Source of the DNA: Nitrospina sp.
Lineage (GTDB): Bacteria > Nitrospinota > Nitrospinia > Nitrospinales > Nitrospinaceae
DNA: 41,069 nt
Assembly: GCA_020430445.1 (NCBI GenBank)
Contig: JAGQJZ010000016.1
Location: forward strand, 1-41,069
Direction: 5' to 3'
Positions 8,638 to 17,260 of this stretch are shown piece after piece. Made by a program: the position numbers and the translations under genes. The notes beneath the pieces are model-generated. The model did no database searches. It was not told where the DNA came from and was given only the letters and a program-made list of their open reading frames with translations. The first letter of the stretch is position 1. Every line of letters starts with the position of its first letter.

Positions 8638-9750
8638 ATGGCAGAAATTGATGTTAATGAGGATTTTGATGTCGAGGGTTTTCGCGAAAACCAGGAAAAC
8701 AAGAAAAAATCCGATTGGGTCACCATGAAGATCCACCCCGAGATTTTTGAAGACCTCGGGGTGCGGGATCCGGAACAGATCAAGCTTGAAACCGCGATCA
8801 TGAAAAAAACGCGGCAGGTCAAGAAAGAGTTGCGCGCGGACCCGGACAATCTGGACCTGCAAGTCGAACTGGGAACCCTCTACATCGATGGCGGAAACTA
8901 CGACGAGGCCATCAAGCTCATCAAACAAGTGATTGCCAAGGACTCTCATCACGCCCGCGCCTACAAGGTGCTGGGCGCGGCCTATGCCCTCCACGCCCAC
9001 GAAGACGAAGCCATCCGGGAATTCACCCGCGCGTCGGAACTCTCTCCGGACGACGCCGAAATTCATTTCAACCTCGGCGGCGCCTACATGCTCAAGGACA
9101 TGTTCGACAGCGCGGCGCGTGAGTTCGAGCGCGTCATCGCAATCGATCCGGGAGACCCCTACGCCTACGCCAACCTGGCGGCGGCTTACGACCAGATGAA
9201 GATGTACACCGAGGAAGTCCGGATCCTCAAAAAAGTGTTGATGTTCGATCCGGAAAACCGCGAGTTGAGATCGGCCCTGAGCACGGCGTATTTCAATGAC
9301 GGCCGGTTCGACGAGGCCCTCACCGCCGCCAAATACGTGGTGGACCTGGATGAAAAGGACACCCAGGCCTGGTGCAACCTGGGCAGTTGTTATTCCGCCG
9401 CCAACATGGTGGACGAGGCCATCGAGGCTTTCAACAAAGCGATGGAACTCGATCCGGAATACGCGGTGCCGCACGTCAATCTGGGCAGCCTCTACGCCTC
9501 GGTCGGGCGGATGGAAAAGGCCATCAAGGAATACAAGGTCGGAACCGAACTCAACCCGGGCGATGCCATGGCCTGGCTGAACCTGTACAAATGCTACAAG
9601 GACATCGGCCGGCACGACGACGCGATGAAAGCCCACTCCCGGTACGAAGCGCTGATCCGCGAAGCTCCCGCCGGAGGCGGCACCACGGATTTCTCCGGCA
9701 TTCCCGGAGGCGTGTCCACAACCGGCCATTCCGCCGAATCCGATCAATAA
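8638..9750 (+). CDS. TPR-repeat protein
   Basis: The 370-aa protein has a short charged N-terminus (~1-75) followed by about eight consecutive tetratricopeptide repeats. Units of the form NYDEAIKLIKQVI, HARAYKVLGAAYALH, AEIHFNLGGAYMLKD and PYAYANLAAAYDQM recur every 34 residues. The ATG at 8638 follows a strong ribosome-binding site; a possible earlier start at 8575 overlaps the promoter and is rejected. There is no signal peptide, so it is a cytoplasmic scaffold. It is followed after 27 bp by a MidA-like methyltransferase and may be co-transcribed with it, but a shared role is not shown by the sequence. Confidence 0.85.
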   Translation: MAEIDVNEDFDVEGFRENQENKKKSDWVTMKIHPEIFEDLGVRDPEQIKLETAIMKKTRQVKKELRADPDNLDLQVELGTLYIDGGNYDEAIKLIKQVIAKDSHHARAYKVLGAAYALHAHEDEAIREFTRASELSPDDAEIHFNLGGAYMLKDMFDSAAREFERVIAIDPGDPYAYANLAAAYDQMKMYTEEVRILKKVLMFDPENRELRSALSTAYFNDGRFDEALTAAKYVVDLDEKDTQAWCNLGSCYSAANMVDEAIEAFNKAMELDPEYAVPHVNLGSLYASVGRMEKAIKEYKVGTELNPGDAMAWLNLYKCYKDIGRHDDAMKAHSRYEALIREAPAGGGTTDFSGIPGGVSTTGHSAESDQ

Positions 9751-9777
9751 CCGCGCGGCCCCGGAATTCAGGACCGC

Positions 9778-11163
9778 ATGAGACCACTGCCCCCCAACGT
9801 CCGTCCCCTGGGTGATTTCCAGACCGCCGATGTCTGGCAGACCCACGTCAACGCCATCTTCTACGGCATCCAGGGACCGGGCATCCACGATCATTTCCAG
9901 ACGTTCGTCAGCCGGGATCACCGTCTGGCGCACGCCCTGGCCGACCGTTTTTTCGACCACGCTAAAAGCGCCGCCTCCACCGGTCCTCTTCACGTCATGG
10001 AATGGGGCGTCGGCAACGGCAACCTGGCGGGCTCTTTCCTGTCGCGCCTGAAAGCGCTCGATTCCGGCGAAACGGTTTACCCGCAACTGACCTATTCCCT
10101 CTGCGACTTTTCGGACGAAATCCTCAAAGGCGCCCGCCTGCACCCCAAACTTCAGGAACACGCGGACCGCACCCGGTTCGTCGCCATGAACGCGGAGACG
10201 GACGCCCCCGTCCAACAGGATCCGGTCCATCAAATCATTTCAAACGAAATCTGGGACGACCTGGCCACGCGCGTGGTCGTGAAACTCAACGGAGAATTTC
10301 TGGAGGAGTACCTGCAACCCTGCATCGACCCGGCGCGGTGCCCCCTGCCCTTCGCCGAGTTTGAAACCTGTTTCCAGGAACGCAGGCTGGATGAACTGAA
10401 AGCGGACCCGGGGTTCCTCGAACACATCCACTGGGAAAGAAGCCTCAGAAAAACGGAGATCGGCGACTGGCCCGAAGCCCCGGCGATTGAAACCCATTTC
10501 CAGAAGATCGACGACCGCATTCCGGTTCCAGTCAACACCGGCGCGTTTCAAACGCTGCGGCAGGCCTTTGACCTGCTGGCTCCCGGCTCAATGGGCTACA
10601 CCGGTTTCGATTACGGCATGCTGGGGGTTCCAGAACTCAATCAGGTGGGACGGCCTTATTTCAAACTCTACGGCGGGCAATACACCAATATGGTCAACTT
10701 CCCGCTGCTGCGGGATGTGGGAGAGCGGGTCGGGTTCAGCGCAATCACACTGCAACCGCAAAGGGATTTTGTCGCTTCAGACGTGAACGAACCGGTCATC
10801 AGCGCGGTCGACCTGGTGCAGGCGCACCCTAAAATCCGCCGGATGGAACCCTGGGATGTCGACCTGCTCATGATCCAGACGCTGGCGGCGCTGAACCCGT
10901 TCTACCGCAGCCCTTACAAGCAGAAACTGGACTACCCTCCCGTCGCCGGAACGCCCAAAAAACAGCGCAGGCGTCTGGCGGAGGCAGTAGAGCAGTTGAG
11001 TAAATCCGGCGTGCCGGACACGGTGGCTTACGTCACCCGGCGGGAAGTCGAGAACGCCGCCGCGTCGCTTAAAAAAATCGGTTATGACGCCGGCGATCTT
11101 GACGATGCCTTTGCCGCTTCCCCGCCGCCGGTCGCCTTCGCCCACATCCAGTTCAGGAAATAA
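9778..11163 (+). CDS. MidA-like SAM-dependent methyltransferase
   Basis: The 461-aa product shows the layout of the MidA/NDUFAF7-type class I methyltransferases. A motif I equivalent, MEWGVGNGNLAGSFL (residues ~74-88), is followed by an SxCDFSDEIL strand, a SNEIWDDLATRVV segment matching the NE-DA-P motif, and a glycine-rich LYGGQYTNMVNFPLL segment near residue 300. Mitochondrial relatives methylate an arginine of a complex I subunit. Whether this protein does so is unknown, and the C-terminal ~90 residues look lineage-specific. It directly follows the TPR gene. Confidence 0.7.
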   Translation: MRPLPPNVRPLGDFQTADVWQTHVNAIFYGIQGPGIHDHFQTFVSRDHRLAHALADRFFDHAKSAASTGPLHVMEWGVGNGNLAGSFLSRLKALDSGETVYPQLTYSLCDFSDEILKGARLHPKLQEHADRTRFVAMNAETDAPVQQDPVHQIISNEIWDDLATRVVVKLNGEFLEEYLQPCIDPARCPLPFAEFETCFQERRLDELKADPGFLEHIHWERSLRKTEIGDWPEAPAIETHFQKIDDRIPVPVNTGAFQTLRQAFDLLAPGSMGYTGFDYGMLGVPELNQVGRPYFKLYGGQYTNMVNFPLLRDVGERVGFSAITLQPQRDFVASDVNEPVISAVDLVQAHPKIRRMEPWDVDLLMIQTLAALNPFYRSPYKQKLDYPPVAGTPKKQRRRLAEAVEQLSKSGVPDTVAYVTRREVENAAASLKKIGYDAGDLDDAFAASPPPVAFAHIQFRK

Positions 11164-11187
11164 CCCACCGCTCCGGCTCCATCAGGC

Positions 11188-11220
11188 AAAAAAAAACCGG
11201 CAGGCCGAAGCCCGCCGGTT
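11188..11220 (-). terminator. Intrinsic terminator of the VLGQ propeller gene
   Basis: The stem AACCGGC (11195-11201) and GCCGGTT (11214-11220), extended by inner G-C pairs, is followed on the minus strand by a nine-base U-run (A-tract 11188-11196). It lies just past the minus-strand propeller stop codon. On the plus strand only a weak, displaced T-run exists (11232-11237), so methyltransferase termination here is less certain. Confidence 0.85.
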
Positions 11221-11237
11221 TGATGAACCCGTTTTTT

Positions 11238-12782
11238 CTAGACGGAAGGCAGTTCCTTCTCCTCGTCTTCATCTTCAAATTCGTCTTCGTCCTCAAAATC
11301 CTCGTCGTAGCCCATGAGCAGTTCCGGATCTTCATACTCGGGCGGCCTTTCGTCCTCATCCTCTTCCTGGTCTCTTTCAGACGGCGGAATCGGCAGGTCT
11401 TCCCAGACCACCACGCGGGAATTGCCACGGTCGCAGATCCAGAGTCTTCCAGGATCCTCCTCATCCTCGGGATCTTCATCCAGAAACATCCCGTAGGGAT
11501 CGTTCAAAGTCGCCGCAGTCGGCTTCTCCCAGCGGTTGTGTTTGCACTCGAAGAACGTTCTCTGCCCGATCACAACGTCCGCCGGCTGCCCGTTTTCGGT
11601 CGGGAACTCGCGCCAGCACAACACGCGGTGATTGCCGGAGTCCGAGACGAACAGTCCCTTGCGTCCGTAAATCACATCCGTCGGAAAAAACAGGCTGGCG
11701 TCGTTGGCGCGGGAACTGCCCAATCCCATGTTCACGTCGCGGGAATAAAAATCGCGCTGGCCCAGCACCAGATCCGCCGGGACACCGTTCTCCGAGGGCA
11801 CCTTGTTCCAGATCAGGACCCGGTTGTTTCCCTGATCCACCACGAACAGCTTGCCGGTTTCCTGATGAAAGAAAACACTGGTGGGGAAACTCAGCGACTC
11901 CGGGGTGACCTGGTCGAAATCGCCGCGGTTGGGCTCCCGCTCATCAAAGCTGATCTGCCCGAGGCAGACGTCCGCGTTCCAGCCATTGTTGAAAGGAGGC
12001 TTGTTCCAGATCAGGATGCGGTGGTTGTCCTTGTCCGCCACAAACAGGCGGTTGTCGTCTCCCGAGCAAAGGCCAAACGGAAAAAACAGGGAACCGGATC
12101 CCACAAGGCCGCGCCGGTTGGCCTCGCCGCAGTCCAAATTGTCCTGCCCGAGGACGAGGTTCGGCTCCTCCCCATCGTCGGAAGGCAAACCGTTCCAGCG
12201 CAAAACACGGTGGTTGCCGCTGTCCGCGACGTACAGTTTCCCCTGGATCACCACGATCCCGGCCGGAGCCGACAGCGTGTCTTCCTCGGGTTTACTGATG
12301 GTGAACCCTTCCAGGGACTCGTCGCCGAGGCCGGAGGTCATTTCGTCGAGGGTGGTGGTGATGCCCCGGTTTTCCAGGGAGTCCGAGAAATCCTCCTGGC
12401 CCAGGACAATGCTCGAAGGCTCTCCATTCTCCTCCGGCATCGTGTTCCACACAAGGACCCGGTGATTCCCACGGTCGGAAATAAAGAGCATCTCGCCATA
12501 GCGGTGGATGAACTGCGGCTCCATGAGGGTGTTGTCACTGGGATCGTCCGCCCCGCGGTTGGCTTCCCGGGCTTCGAAGTCGCTCTGCCCCAGAACCATG
12601 ATCGCGCCGGTCTCCTGCTCGTCCTCCTCGTCGTCGACTTCGTCGACTTCGTTCATTTCCTCTTCAGTCAGAGCGTCTTCTTCAATCTCCTCTTCATCGG
12701 GGGCTTCATCGGCGATATCCAGCGCCTCCTCCGCCTCGCGATCCCGCTCTTCCTGTTCGTCCATTTTTTCCTGTTCGGACAT
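11238..12782 (-). CDS. VLGQ-repeat (NHL-like) beta-propeller protein
   Basis: The ATG at 12782 is chosen because GGGAGG lies about 8 nt upstream; a TTG five codons earlier overlaps that site. The 514-aa product has extremely acidic ends (about 55 N-terminal and 40 C-terminal residues rich in D and E). Between them are at least six repeats of the form (V/C)(L/I)GQ--F----NRG, followed by the NHL-like V-D-GNHRVL-WN-(P/M)P-NG. This should fold as a six- or seven-bladed propeller. No signal peptide is seen. The acidic tails suggest binding to a basic partner or to metal ions. It is the last gene after the di-haem cytochrome. Confidence 0.8.
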   Translation of the reverse strand: MSEQEKMDEQEERDREAEEALDIADEAPDEEEIEEDALTEEEMNEVDEVDDEEDEQETGAIMVLGQSDFEAREANRGADDPSDNTLMEPQFIHRYGEMLFISDRGNHRVLVWNTMPEENGEPSSIVLGQEDFSDSLENRGITTTLDEMTSGLGDESLEGFTISKPEEDTLSAPAGIVVIQGKLYVADSGNHRVLRWNGLPSDDGEEPNLVLGQDNLDCGEANRRGLVGSGSLFFPFGLCSGDDNRLFVADKDNHRILIWNKPPFNNGWNADVCLGQISFDEREPNRGDFDQVTPESLSFPTSVFFHQETGKLFVVDQGNNRVLIWNKVPSENGVPADLVLGQRDFYSRDVNMGLGSSRANDASLFFPTDVIYGRKGLFVSDSGNHRVLCWREFPTENGQPADVVIGQRTFFECKHNRWEKPTAATLNDPYGMFLDEDPEDEEDPGRLWICDRGNSRVVVWEDLPIPPSERDQEEDEDERPPEYEDPELLMGYDEDFEDEDEFEDEDEEKELPSV

Positions 12783-12891
12783 CAACCTACCTCCCAATCA
12801 AAAACGGGTTCATGAGAATCTCTCACAACCCGGAAACAATCTGCTGTTTTCTGCGGATTTAATAGCCCTACATCATACCCTCGAACCGGGA

Positions 12892-14487
12892 TTAAGGCAA
12901 ATGCAGTCTCTGCCACATGGAGATGGTTTTTCGCCCATTCCGGTCCTGAAGTTTTCCATCCCAAACGGCGAATCCCATCAATACCGGATCGCCTGTATCG
13001 AACTTCACATCCCATTTGTTCAGCGATTCCAACTCACGGCGGAACACCACCATCCACTGCCCGTTCCGGTAGACGCCTTTGCCGGTGATGTTCTGCTTGG
13101 TCTGGGGTTGCGGGGTCAGGGTGCCGAACCCCTCGGCATTCAACTCCTCGATGGGGACTTCGCGGAACGGCGTGAGCGAATCGACGGGGTTGACCTCGCC
13201 GCCAAAAATCATGACGTCCATATCCATGGCCTCGTCAACCGCGTACTCCAGTTGTTCCTTGGTTTCGATCTCGCGCTGCCAGTCCGCCCGCCACTGCCAG
13301 ATGTTGACCGGCTTGCCGCGGTTCCCCATCCCGAAAAACGGTTCGTTGTGCCCGTGGGAGTGGAGCGTCACCGAACCGAGGGCGAACTCCAGAGCCACCG
13401 CGTCCTTGAAATCCTGGTGCCGGCTGGAGGTGTGGTTGGGAACCGGGTCGTCCCACACCACGCGGAAGGCGATCTCCTCATCGTTGACCAGCGATTGCAG
13501 GCGAACCCGGTTGATCGGGTCCTTGCGCGCGTTGAGCGGAACCAGCTTGACCTCATTGATGGGAACATCGCCCCAGATCTCGTTGTCCGGGTCGTCGTCG
13601 AGTTCGCTGTTGGTCTTCTGCACATGCAGGTCGGTCTCGTAGAGGGCTTTCTGGTATTTTTGCTGGTCGATATTGGATTCAACAAAGGCCGCCAGAGCCC
13701 AGCGGTCGGCATCCGCCAACTGGGCGAAGGATTCCATCGGAGTCCCGTCGATGCCGGTGGACAGGGTCATGAAAATGCTCTGTTTGTCAAAGCCCCATTT
13801 GTAGGTATTGGGATTGGTCAGATCGTAGACGAAGGCCCGGTGGTCCCAGATATCGAACAGGTTTTCCGCCATGGGACCGTCGCCTTTCAGGCCGGTTCCG
13901 TGACACCGCGAACAGTTGAGTTCCGTGAAGAGTTTCTTTCCCAACGCGAGGTCCTGCGGTGTGGTCTCCGGCACCTGGTCCACCTTGACCGGCTCTTTCG
14001 GTTCTTCACGCAGGAAACGCTGGGAAAAACCTTTGAGGTACTCCACGACGGACCAGGCTTCCTCTTCGGACAGGGCGCTTTCCCAGGAAGGCATGGCCGT
14101 ACCGGGAACGCCTCTCATGATGGTGTTGTAAATGTCCTGATCGAGGGGAAGGGAGCCGGAGGGCGTGCTGCGGTGTTTGTAGATACCTTTTCTGAAATCG
14201 CGCGGCCAGGGATAGAGGTAGCTGGTGGCCCGGCCGCCGCCGTTGCCATCGGCGCCGTGGCAGAAAATGCACATGTGCTTGTACACCGTGGCCCCGGCGT
14301 TGCGGCGGAATTCCTTGCCCTCGTGGTGCACCATGCCCTGGGAATGGGCGTGACCGTCTGGTTTGGGATTGTTGTTGTGGGCCAGTGCGGAGCCGCCCAT
14401 GAGGAGAAGGCCGGCGGCCAGCCCCAAAATCAGGTCAACGAACCGGAATGCTGGGAGCGGCAAGGGTGTACAGCGTTTCATTTCCAT
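12892..14487 (-). CDS. Di-haem c cytochrome with EB_dh haem-b domain (NxrC-like)
   Basis: The 531-aa protein has an N-terminal signal peptide (~15-36). Two c-type haem sites follow, C73-IF-C76-H77 and C192-SR-C195-H196, each in a cytochrome c fold with a downstream methionine (TAMPSW; a GTPMESF segment). The C-terminal ~240 residues match the ethylbenzene-dehydrogenase/type II DMSO-reductase gamma-subunit haem-b fold (RLQSLVNDEEIAFRVVWDD, FKDAVALEF, NIWQWRADWQ). In nitrite oxidoreductases this domain is the NxrC subunit that passes electrons to cytochrome c. No nxrA or nxrB is present here, so the partner is inferred. It overlaps the upstream gene by 53 bp. Confidence 0.82.
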   Translation of the reverse strand: MEMKRCTPLPLPAFRFVDLILGLAAGLLLMGGSALAHNNNPKPDGHAHSQGMVHHEGKEFRRNAGATVYKHMCIFCHGADGNGGGRATSYLYPWPRDFRKGIYKHRSTPSGSLPLDQDIYNTIMRGVPGTAMPSWESALSEEEAWSVVEYLKGFSQRFLREEPKEPVKVDQVPETTPQDLALGKKLFTELNCSRCHGTGLKGDGPMAENLFDIWDHRAFVYDLTNPNTYKWGFDKQSIFMTLSTGIDGTPMESFAQLADADRWALAAFVESNIDQQKYQKALYETDLHVQKTNSELDDDPDNEIWGDVPINEVKLVPLNARKDPINRVRLQSLVNDEEIAFRVVWDDPVPNHTSSRHQDFKDAVALEFALGSVTLHSHGHNEPFFGMGNRGKPVNIWQWRADWQREIETKEQLEYAVDEAMDMDVMIFGGEVNPVDSLTPFREVPIEELNAEGFGTLTPQPQTKQNITGKGVYRNGQWMVVFRRELESLNKWDVKFDTGDPVLMGFAVWDGKLQDRNGRKTISMWQRLHLP

Positions 14488-14950
14488 TCAAACCGTCCTC
14501 TCCGACATCCACCCATATGTTTTCGCAGTTCTTGCGGAAATCGAGCCCGCGGCAGTAAAACAGCGGGTACTTGTTCGTGAAGTAAATCGTCGGATGAGAC
14601 ACATAAATACTGAGATGATCGACCCGGGCGATCTTGATCGCTTCCTTGATCGAAACCTTGGCGCTTTCCACCTTTTTGATGATTTTCCGGATGACCGCGT
14701 AATCGAGCTGGCCGTCAAGGTCGATATCGTAATAGGTTGAAATCAACCCGGGAATGCTGAGCAATTCCCACCCCCGGTAGCTGGGCGATTTCCAGCCGGG
14801 TTCCTGGGGAATCAATTCGGTGTGCTGCTGCCCCTTCTTTTTGGAAGCGGCCAGTTCCCGCTCGGCGGCCCGGGCCTTGTTCGCACCTGCCAGCGCCGCG
14901 ATCAGAACCAGAATCAGTACGCTTCCCGTGACCCTTCGCTTCCGAATCAT
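14435..14950 (-). CDS. Periplasmic protein with EF-hand/FG-GAP-like DxDxDG
   Basis: The ATG at 14950 has AGGAAGG 8 nt upstream and is preferred over an earlier GTG. The 171-aa product has a signal peptide (hydrophobic core ~8-24, cleavage near ARA-AE). It carries a calcium-loop-like YYDIDLDGQLDYAVIRK near residues 76-92 and two cysteines in FYCRGLDFRKNC. I do not recognise the family. Its 3' end overlaps the start of the di-haem cytochrome by 53 bp in another frame, a strong sign that the two are translated together. It may assist that cytochrome. Confidence 0.65.
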   Translation of the reverse strand: MIRKRRVTGSVLILVLIAALAGANKARAAERELAASKKKGQQHTELIPQEPGWKSPSYRGWELLSIPGLISTYYDIDLDGQLDYAVIRKIIKKVESAKVSIKEAIKIARVDHLSIYVSHPTIYFTNKYPLFYCRGLDFRKNCENIWVDVGEDGLNGNETLYTLAAPSIPVR

Positions 14951-15072
14951 TTGCGCCACCTTCCTATAGGCGGTCAGACCCGCCTGAAATTAAGGTAGCA
15001 CATTTTGGGAGGCTTACAAAACGCTAATGACACGGTGAAAAACCCCAAAAACATCGGCAAAAGGATATCAAA

Positions 15073-16812
15073 TCACCGCATGAAATAGGCTTTTGTTACA
15101 TATTGTTCCATCTGCCGCTGGGTGTGAAACTGGGAGGCGTTGAGGGCGATGGCATGGCGCATGACCGACGCCCAGCCGTCCCGGTCATGATAATAAAGGG
15201 GAATGACCGTGTGCTCCAGTTTCGTGTACAGCGCCCCGGCGTCTATGGCGTCCCGCTCCGTATCGGGAAGTTCCGAATGCGTGTCCAGATCGCCGATCGC
15301 CCAGCCCGTCACCCCTTCGATACACCCTTCGACCCACCAGCCGTCGAGGATGCTGAGGTTGGGCACACCGTTGAGCACCGCCTTCATACCGCTGGTGCCG
15401 GAGGCCTCATACGGGCGGATCGGGTTGTTGACCCAGACATCCACACCGGCGGTGAGGACAAACCCCAGGTCGATGGTGTAATCGGGCAGGTAGATGATCT
15501 TGAGCTTGCGGCTCCGCCCTTTCAGTTCGAGAATTTTTTCATGAATGTCGTGGATGATCGCCTTCCCGGCATCGTCCTTGGGGTGGGCCTTGCCGGCGTA
15601 AACGATCTGCAGGCCGGGAGAATTCTCCGCCAGTTCCAGCAGCCGGTCCGGATCCTGGAACAGCAGGTTGGCCCGTTTGTACGCCGCCGCGCGACGGGCA
15701 AACCCCAGAGTCAGGCAATCGGGATCGAAACCGTATTCGTCCGGAATCCTCCGCAGCAGTTCTTTCTTGCAGACCATGTGGGCGTCCCAGATTTCCCCTT
15801 CCGGAATGACCTGGGCCTGGCGAAGATAACGCGGGTCCTCGCGCCAGAGATGGGCGTACCGGTCGAACAGACGGGAGAAGGGCTCGTGCACCCAGGTGTA
15901 GGTGTGGATGCCGTTGGTGATGAAATCGATCTGGTGGAGCGGAAACATGGCCTTGGACACCTCACCGTGCCGCTTGGCCACGCCGTTGGCGAAGCGGCTC
16001 AGGTTGAGGCCCAGGGTGGTCATGTTGAGCTGGTCCTCGCCGCTCAACTCCTTGAGCAGGGAGATCGGAATTTCCGTTTTCAACACCCGTTCCACCTGGT
16101 CGAACGGGAACCGGTCGTGCCCCGCCGCCACCGGCGTGTGCGTGGTGAACACGCATTGCTTGCGCACGGCCTCGAGGTCCCACCGGTTGTTTTCATCCCA
16201 GGTCTCGGTAAGGTCCAACTGGTTTTCGCGCAGAAGCTCCACCGTCAACAGCGACGAATGCCCCTCGTTCATGTGGAAGGTGCGCAGGTTGTGGAAGCGC
16301 AGGGCGCGCAAGAATTTCACCCCGCCGATGCCGAGCAGGATTTCCTGTTTCAAACGGAATTCGCGGTTGCCGGAATACAGCGCGGAGCACAGGGCCTGGT
16401 CTTCTTCGCGGTTGCCCTCCACCGCCGTGTCGAGAAAAAAGATGGGCACCTGGAATCCCCGGGTGCCCCGGTACAGGGTGTACCAGGCCTGGACCAGGAT
16501 GTCCCGGTCCTCGATTTCCCTCAGTACGATTTTTTCAGGATGCAGTTTGAGGTACTGGGCCGGGTCCCATTCCACCGGCCGCTCCACCTGCCAGCCCTGC
16601 CCGTCGATTTCCTGGCGGAAGTAGCCCTGCCGGTAAAGCAGGGTGACGCCCACTGTGGGCAGACCGAGATCGGCGCAGGATTTCAGGGTATCGCCCGCCA
16701 GGATTCCCAGACCGCCGCTGTACGTGGGAATGCGGACGTCCAGCCCGATCTCCATGCTGAAATAGGCGATGACCGGATCGTACAGCTTGTCTTCAATAAT
16801 ACTGCTGTTCAT
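15073..16812 (-). CDS. glgP: Alpha-glucan (glycogen) phosphorylase, short form
   Basis: The 579-aa enzyme belongs to the short bacterial/archaeal alpha-glucan phosphorylase group, which lacks parts of the ~800-aa classical enzyme. Clear motifs are YFSMEIGLD and YSGGLGILAGD at the N-terminus, FHMNEGHSS, FTTHTPVAAGHD, FARRAAAYKRA, and the PLP site EASGTSGMKAVLNG with Lys477. It cleaves alpha-1,4-glucan with phosphate to give glucose-1-phosphate, in the cytoplasm. It starts 2 bp after the stop of the STAS gene, so the two are almost certainly co-transcribed and coupled. No other glycogen gene is present in this window. Confidence 0.92.
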   Translation of the reverse strand: MNSSIIEDKLYDPVIAYFSMEIGLDVRIPTYSGGLGILAGDTLKSCADLGLPTVGVTLLYRQGYFRQEIDGQGWQVERPVEWDPAQYLKLHPEKIVLREIEDRDILVQAWYTLYRGTRGFQVPIFFLDTAVEGNREEDQALCSALYSGNREFRLKQEILLGIGGVKFLRALRFHNLRTFHMNEGHSSLLTVELLRENQLDLTETWDENNRWDLEAVRKQCVFTTHTPVAAGHDRFPFDQVERVLKTEIPISLLKELSGEDQLNMTTLGLNLSRFANGVAKRHGEVSKAMFPLHQIDFITNGIHTYTWVHEPFSRLFDRYAHLWREDPRYLRQAQVIPEGEIWDAHMVCKKELLRRIPDEYGFDPDCLTLGFARRAAAYKRANLLFQDPDRLLELAENSPGLQIVYAGKAHPKDDAGKAIIHDIHEKILELKGRSRKLKIIYLPDYTIDLGFVLTAGVDVWVNNPIRPYEASGTSGMKAVLNGVPNLSILDGWWVEGCIEGVTGWAIGDLDTHSELPDTERDAIDAGALYTKLEHTVIPLYYHDRDGWASVMRHAIALNASQFHTQRQMEQYVTKAYFMR

Positions 16813-16814
16813 GG

Positions 16815-17195
16815 TCAGGAATTCTGGTCGGCAATGGCGGAGGACACATCGGGGTACACTTCAAACACTTCGTGCAGCTTGGCCATGTCAAACACCTCCT
16901 TGGGCGCGCCCGCCAGCGCGGACAGGGAGAACTGGCCTTCAAGCTTCTGCACTTTTTGCAGGGAATAGAGGAAAACACTGATGGTGGAACTGTCCATATA
17001 GGTCACCTGCTCCAGGTTGACCACAAAATGGGTGAGCCCGCGCGCGATGTAGGCATCGACCAACCGCTGCAGTTCACCGGAATTGTAGACATCGAGCTGG
17101 CCCTTGAGGTCAATGATCACGATACCCGCCTCGTCGCGGCAGTCGATATCGATCTTGCCCATCATGCCGAGAATTTCTTTATGGATTTTTTCCAT
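16815..17195 (-). CDS. STAS-domain protein (anti-sigma factor antagonist type)
   Basis: The 126-aa protein is a single STAS domain. It has a beta strand GIVIIDLKGQLDVYNSGEL, a VVNLEQVTYMDSSTISVF segment carrying the conserved serine that SpoIIAA-type proteins have phosphorylated (DSS near residue 69), and a terminal helix KLHEVFEVYPDVSSAI. It would act in the cytoplasm by binding an anti-sigma kinase or a related partner. It is the first gene of a two-gene operon with glycogen phosphorylase. No kinase or sigma factor is adjacent, so the partner is unknown. Confidence 0.87.
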   Translation of the reverse strand: MEKIHKEILGMMGKIDIDCRDEAGIVIIDLKGQLDVYNSGELQRLVDAYIARGLTHFVVNLEQVTYMDSSTISVFLYSLQKVQKLEGQFSLSALAGAPKEVFDMAKLHEVFEVYPDVSSAIADQNS

Positions 17196-17225
17196 GATCT
17201 TCCAACCGTTGGGGATTTTTACTTA

Positions 17226-17254
17226 TATATAGTATGAACCTGCGGCCGGCACAA
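17226..17254 (-). promoter_or_regulatory. Promoter of the STAS-glgP operon
   Basis: On the minus strand, TTGTGC (17254-17249) and TATATA (17231-17226) are separated by 17 bp, about 30 bp upstream of the STAS start codon. The element lies just past the phnC stop codon and would give glgP expression independent of the transporter genes. Confidence 0.6.
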
Positions 17255-17260
17255 GGGAAA

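Noticed and set aside
12783..12797. TTG start five codons upstream for the VLGQ propeller
   Set aside because: It overlaps the GGGAGG ribosome-binding site that serves the ATG at 12782.
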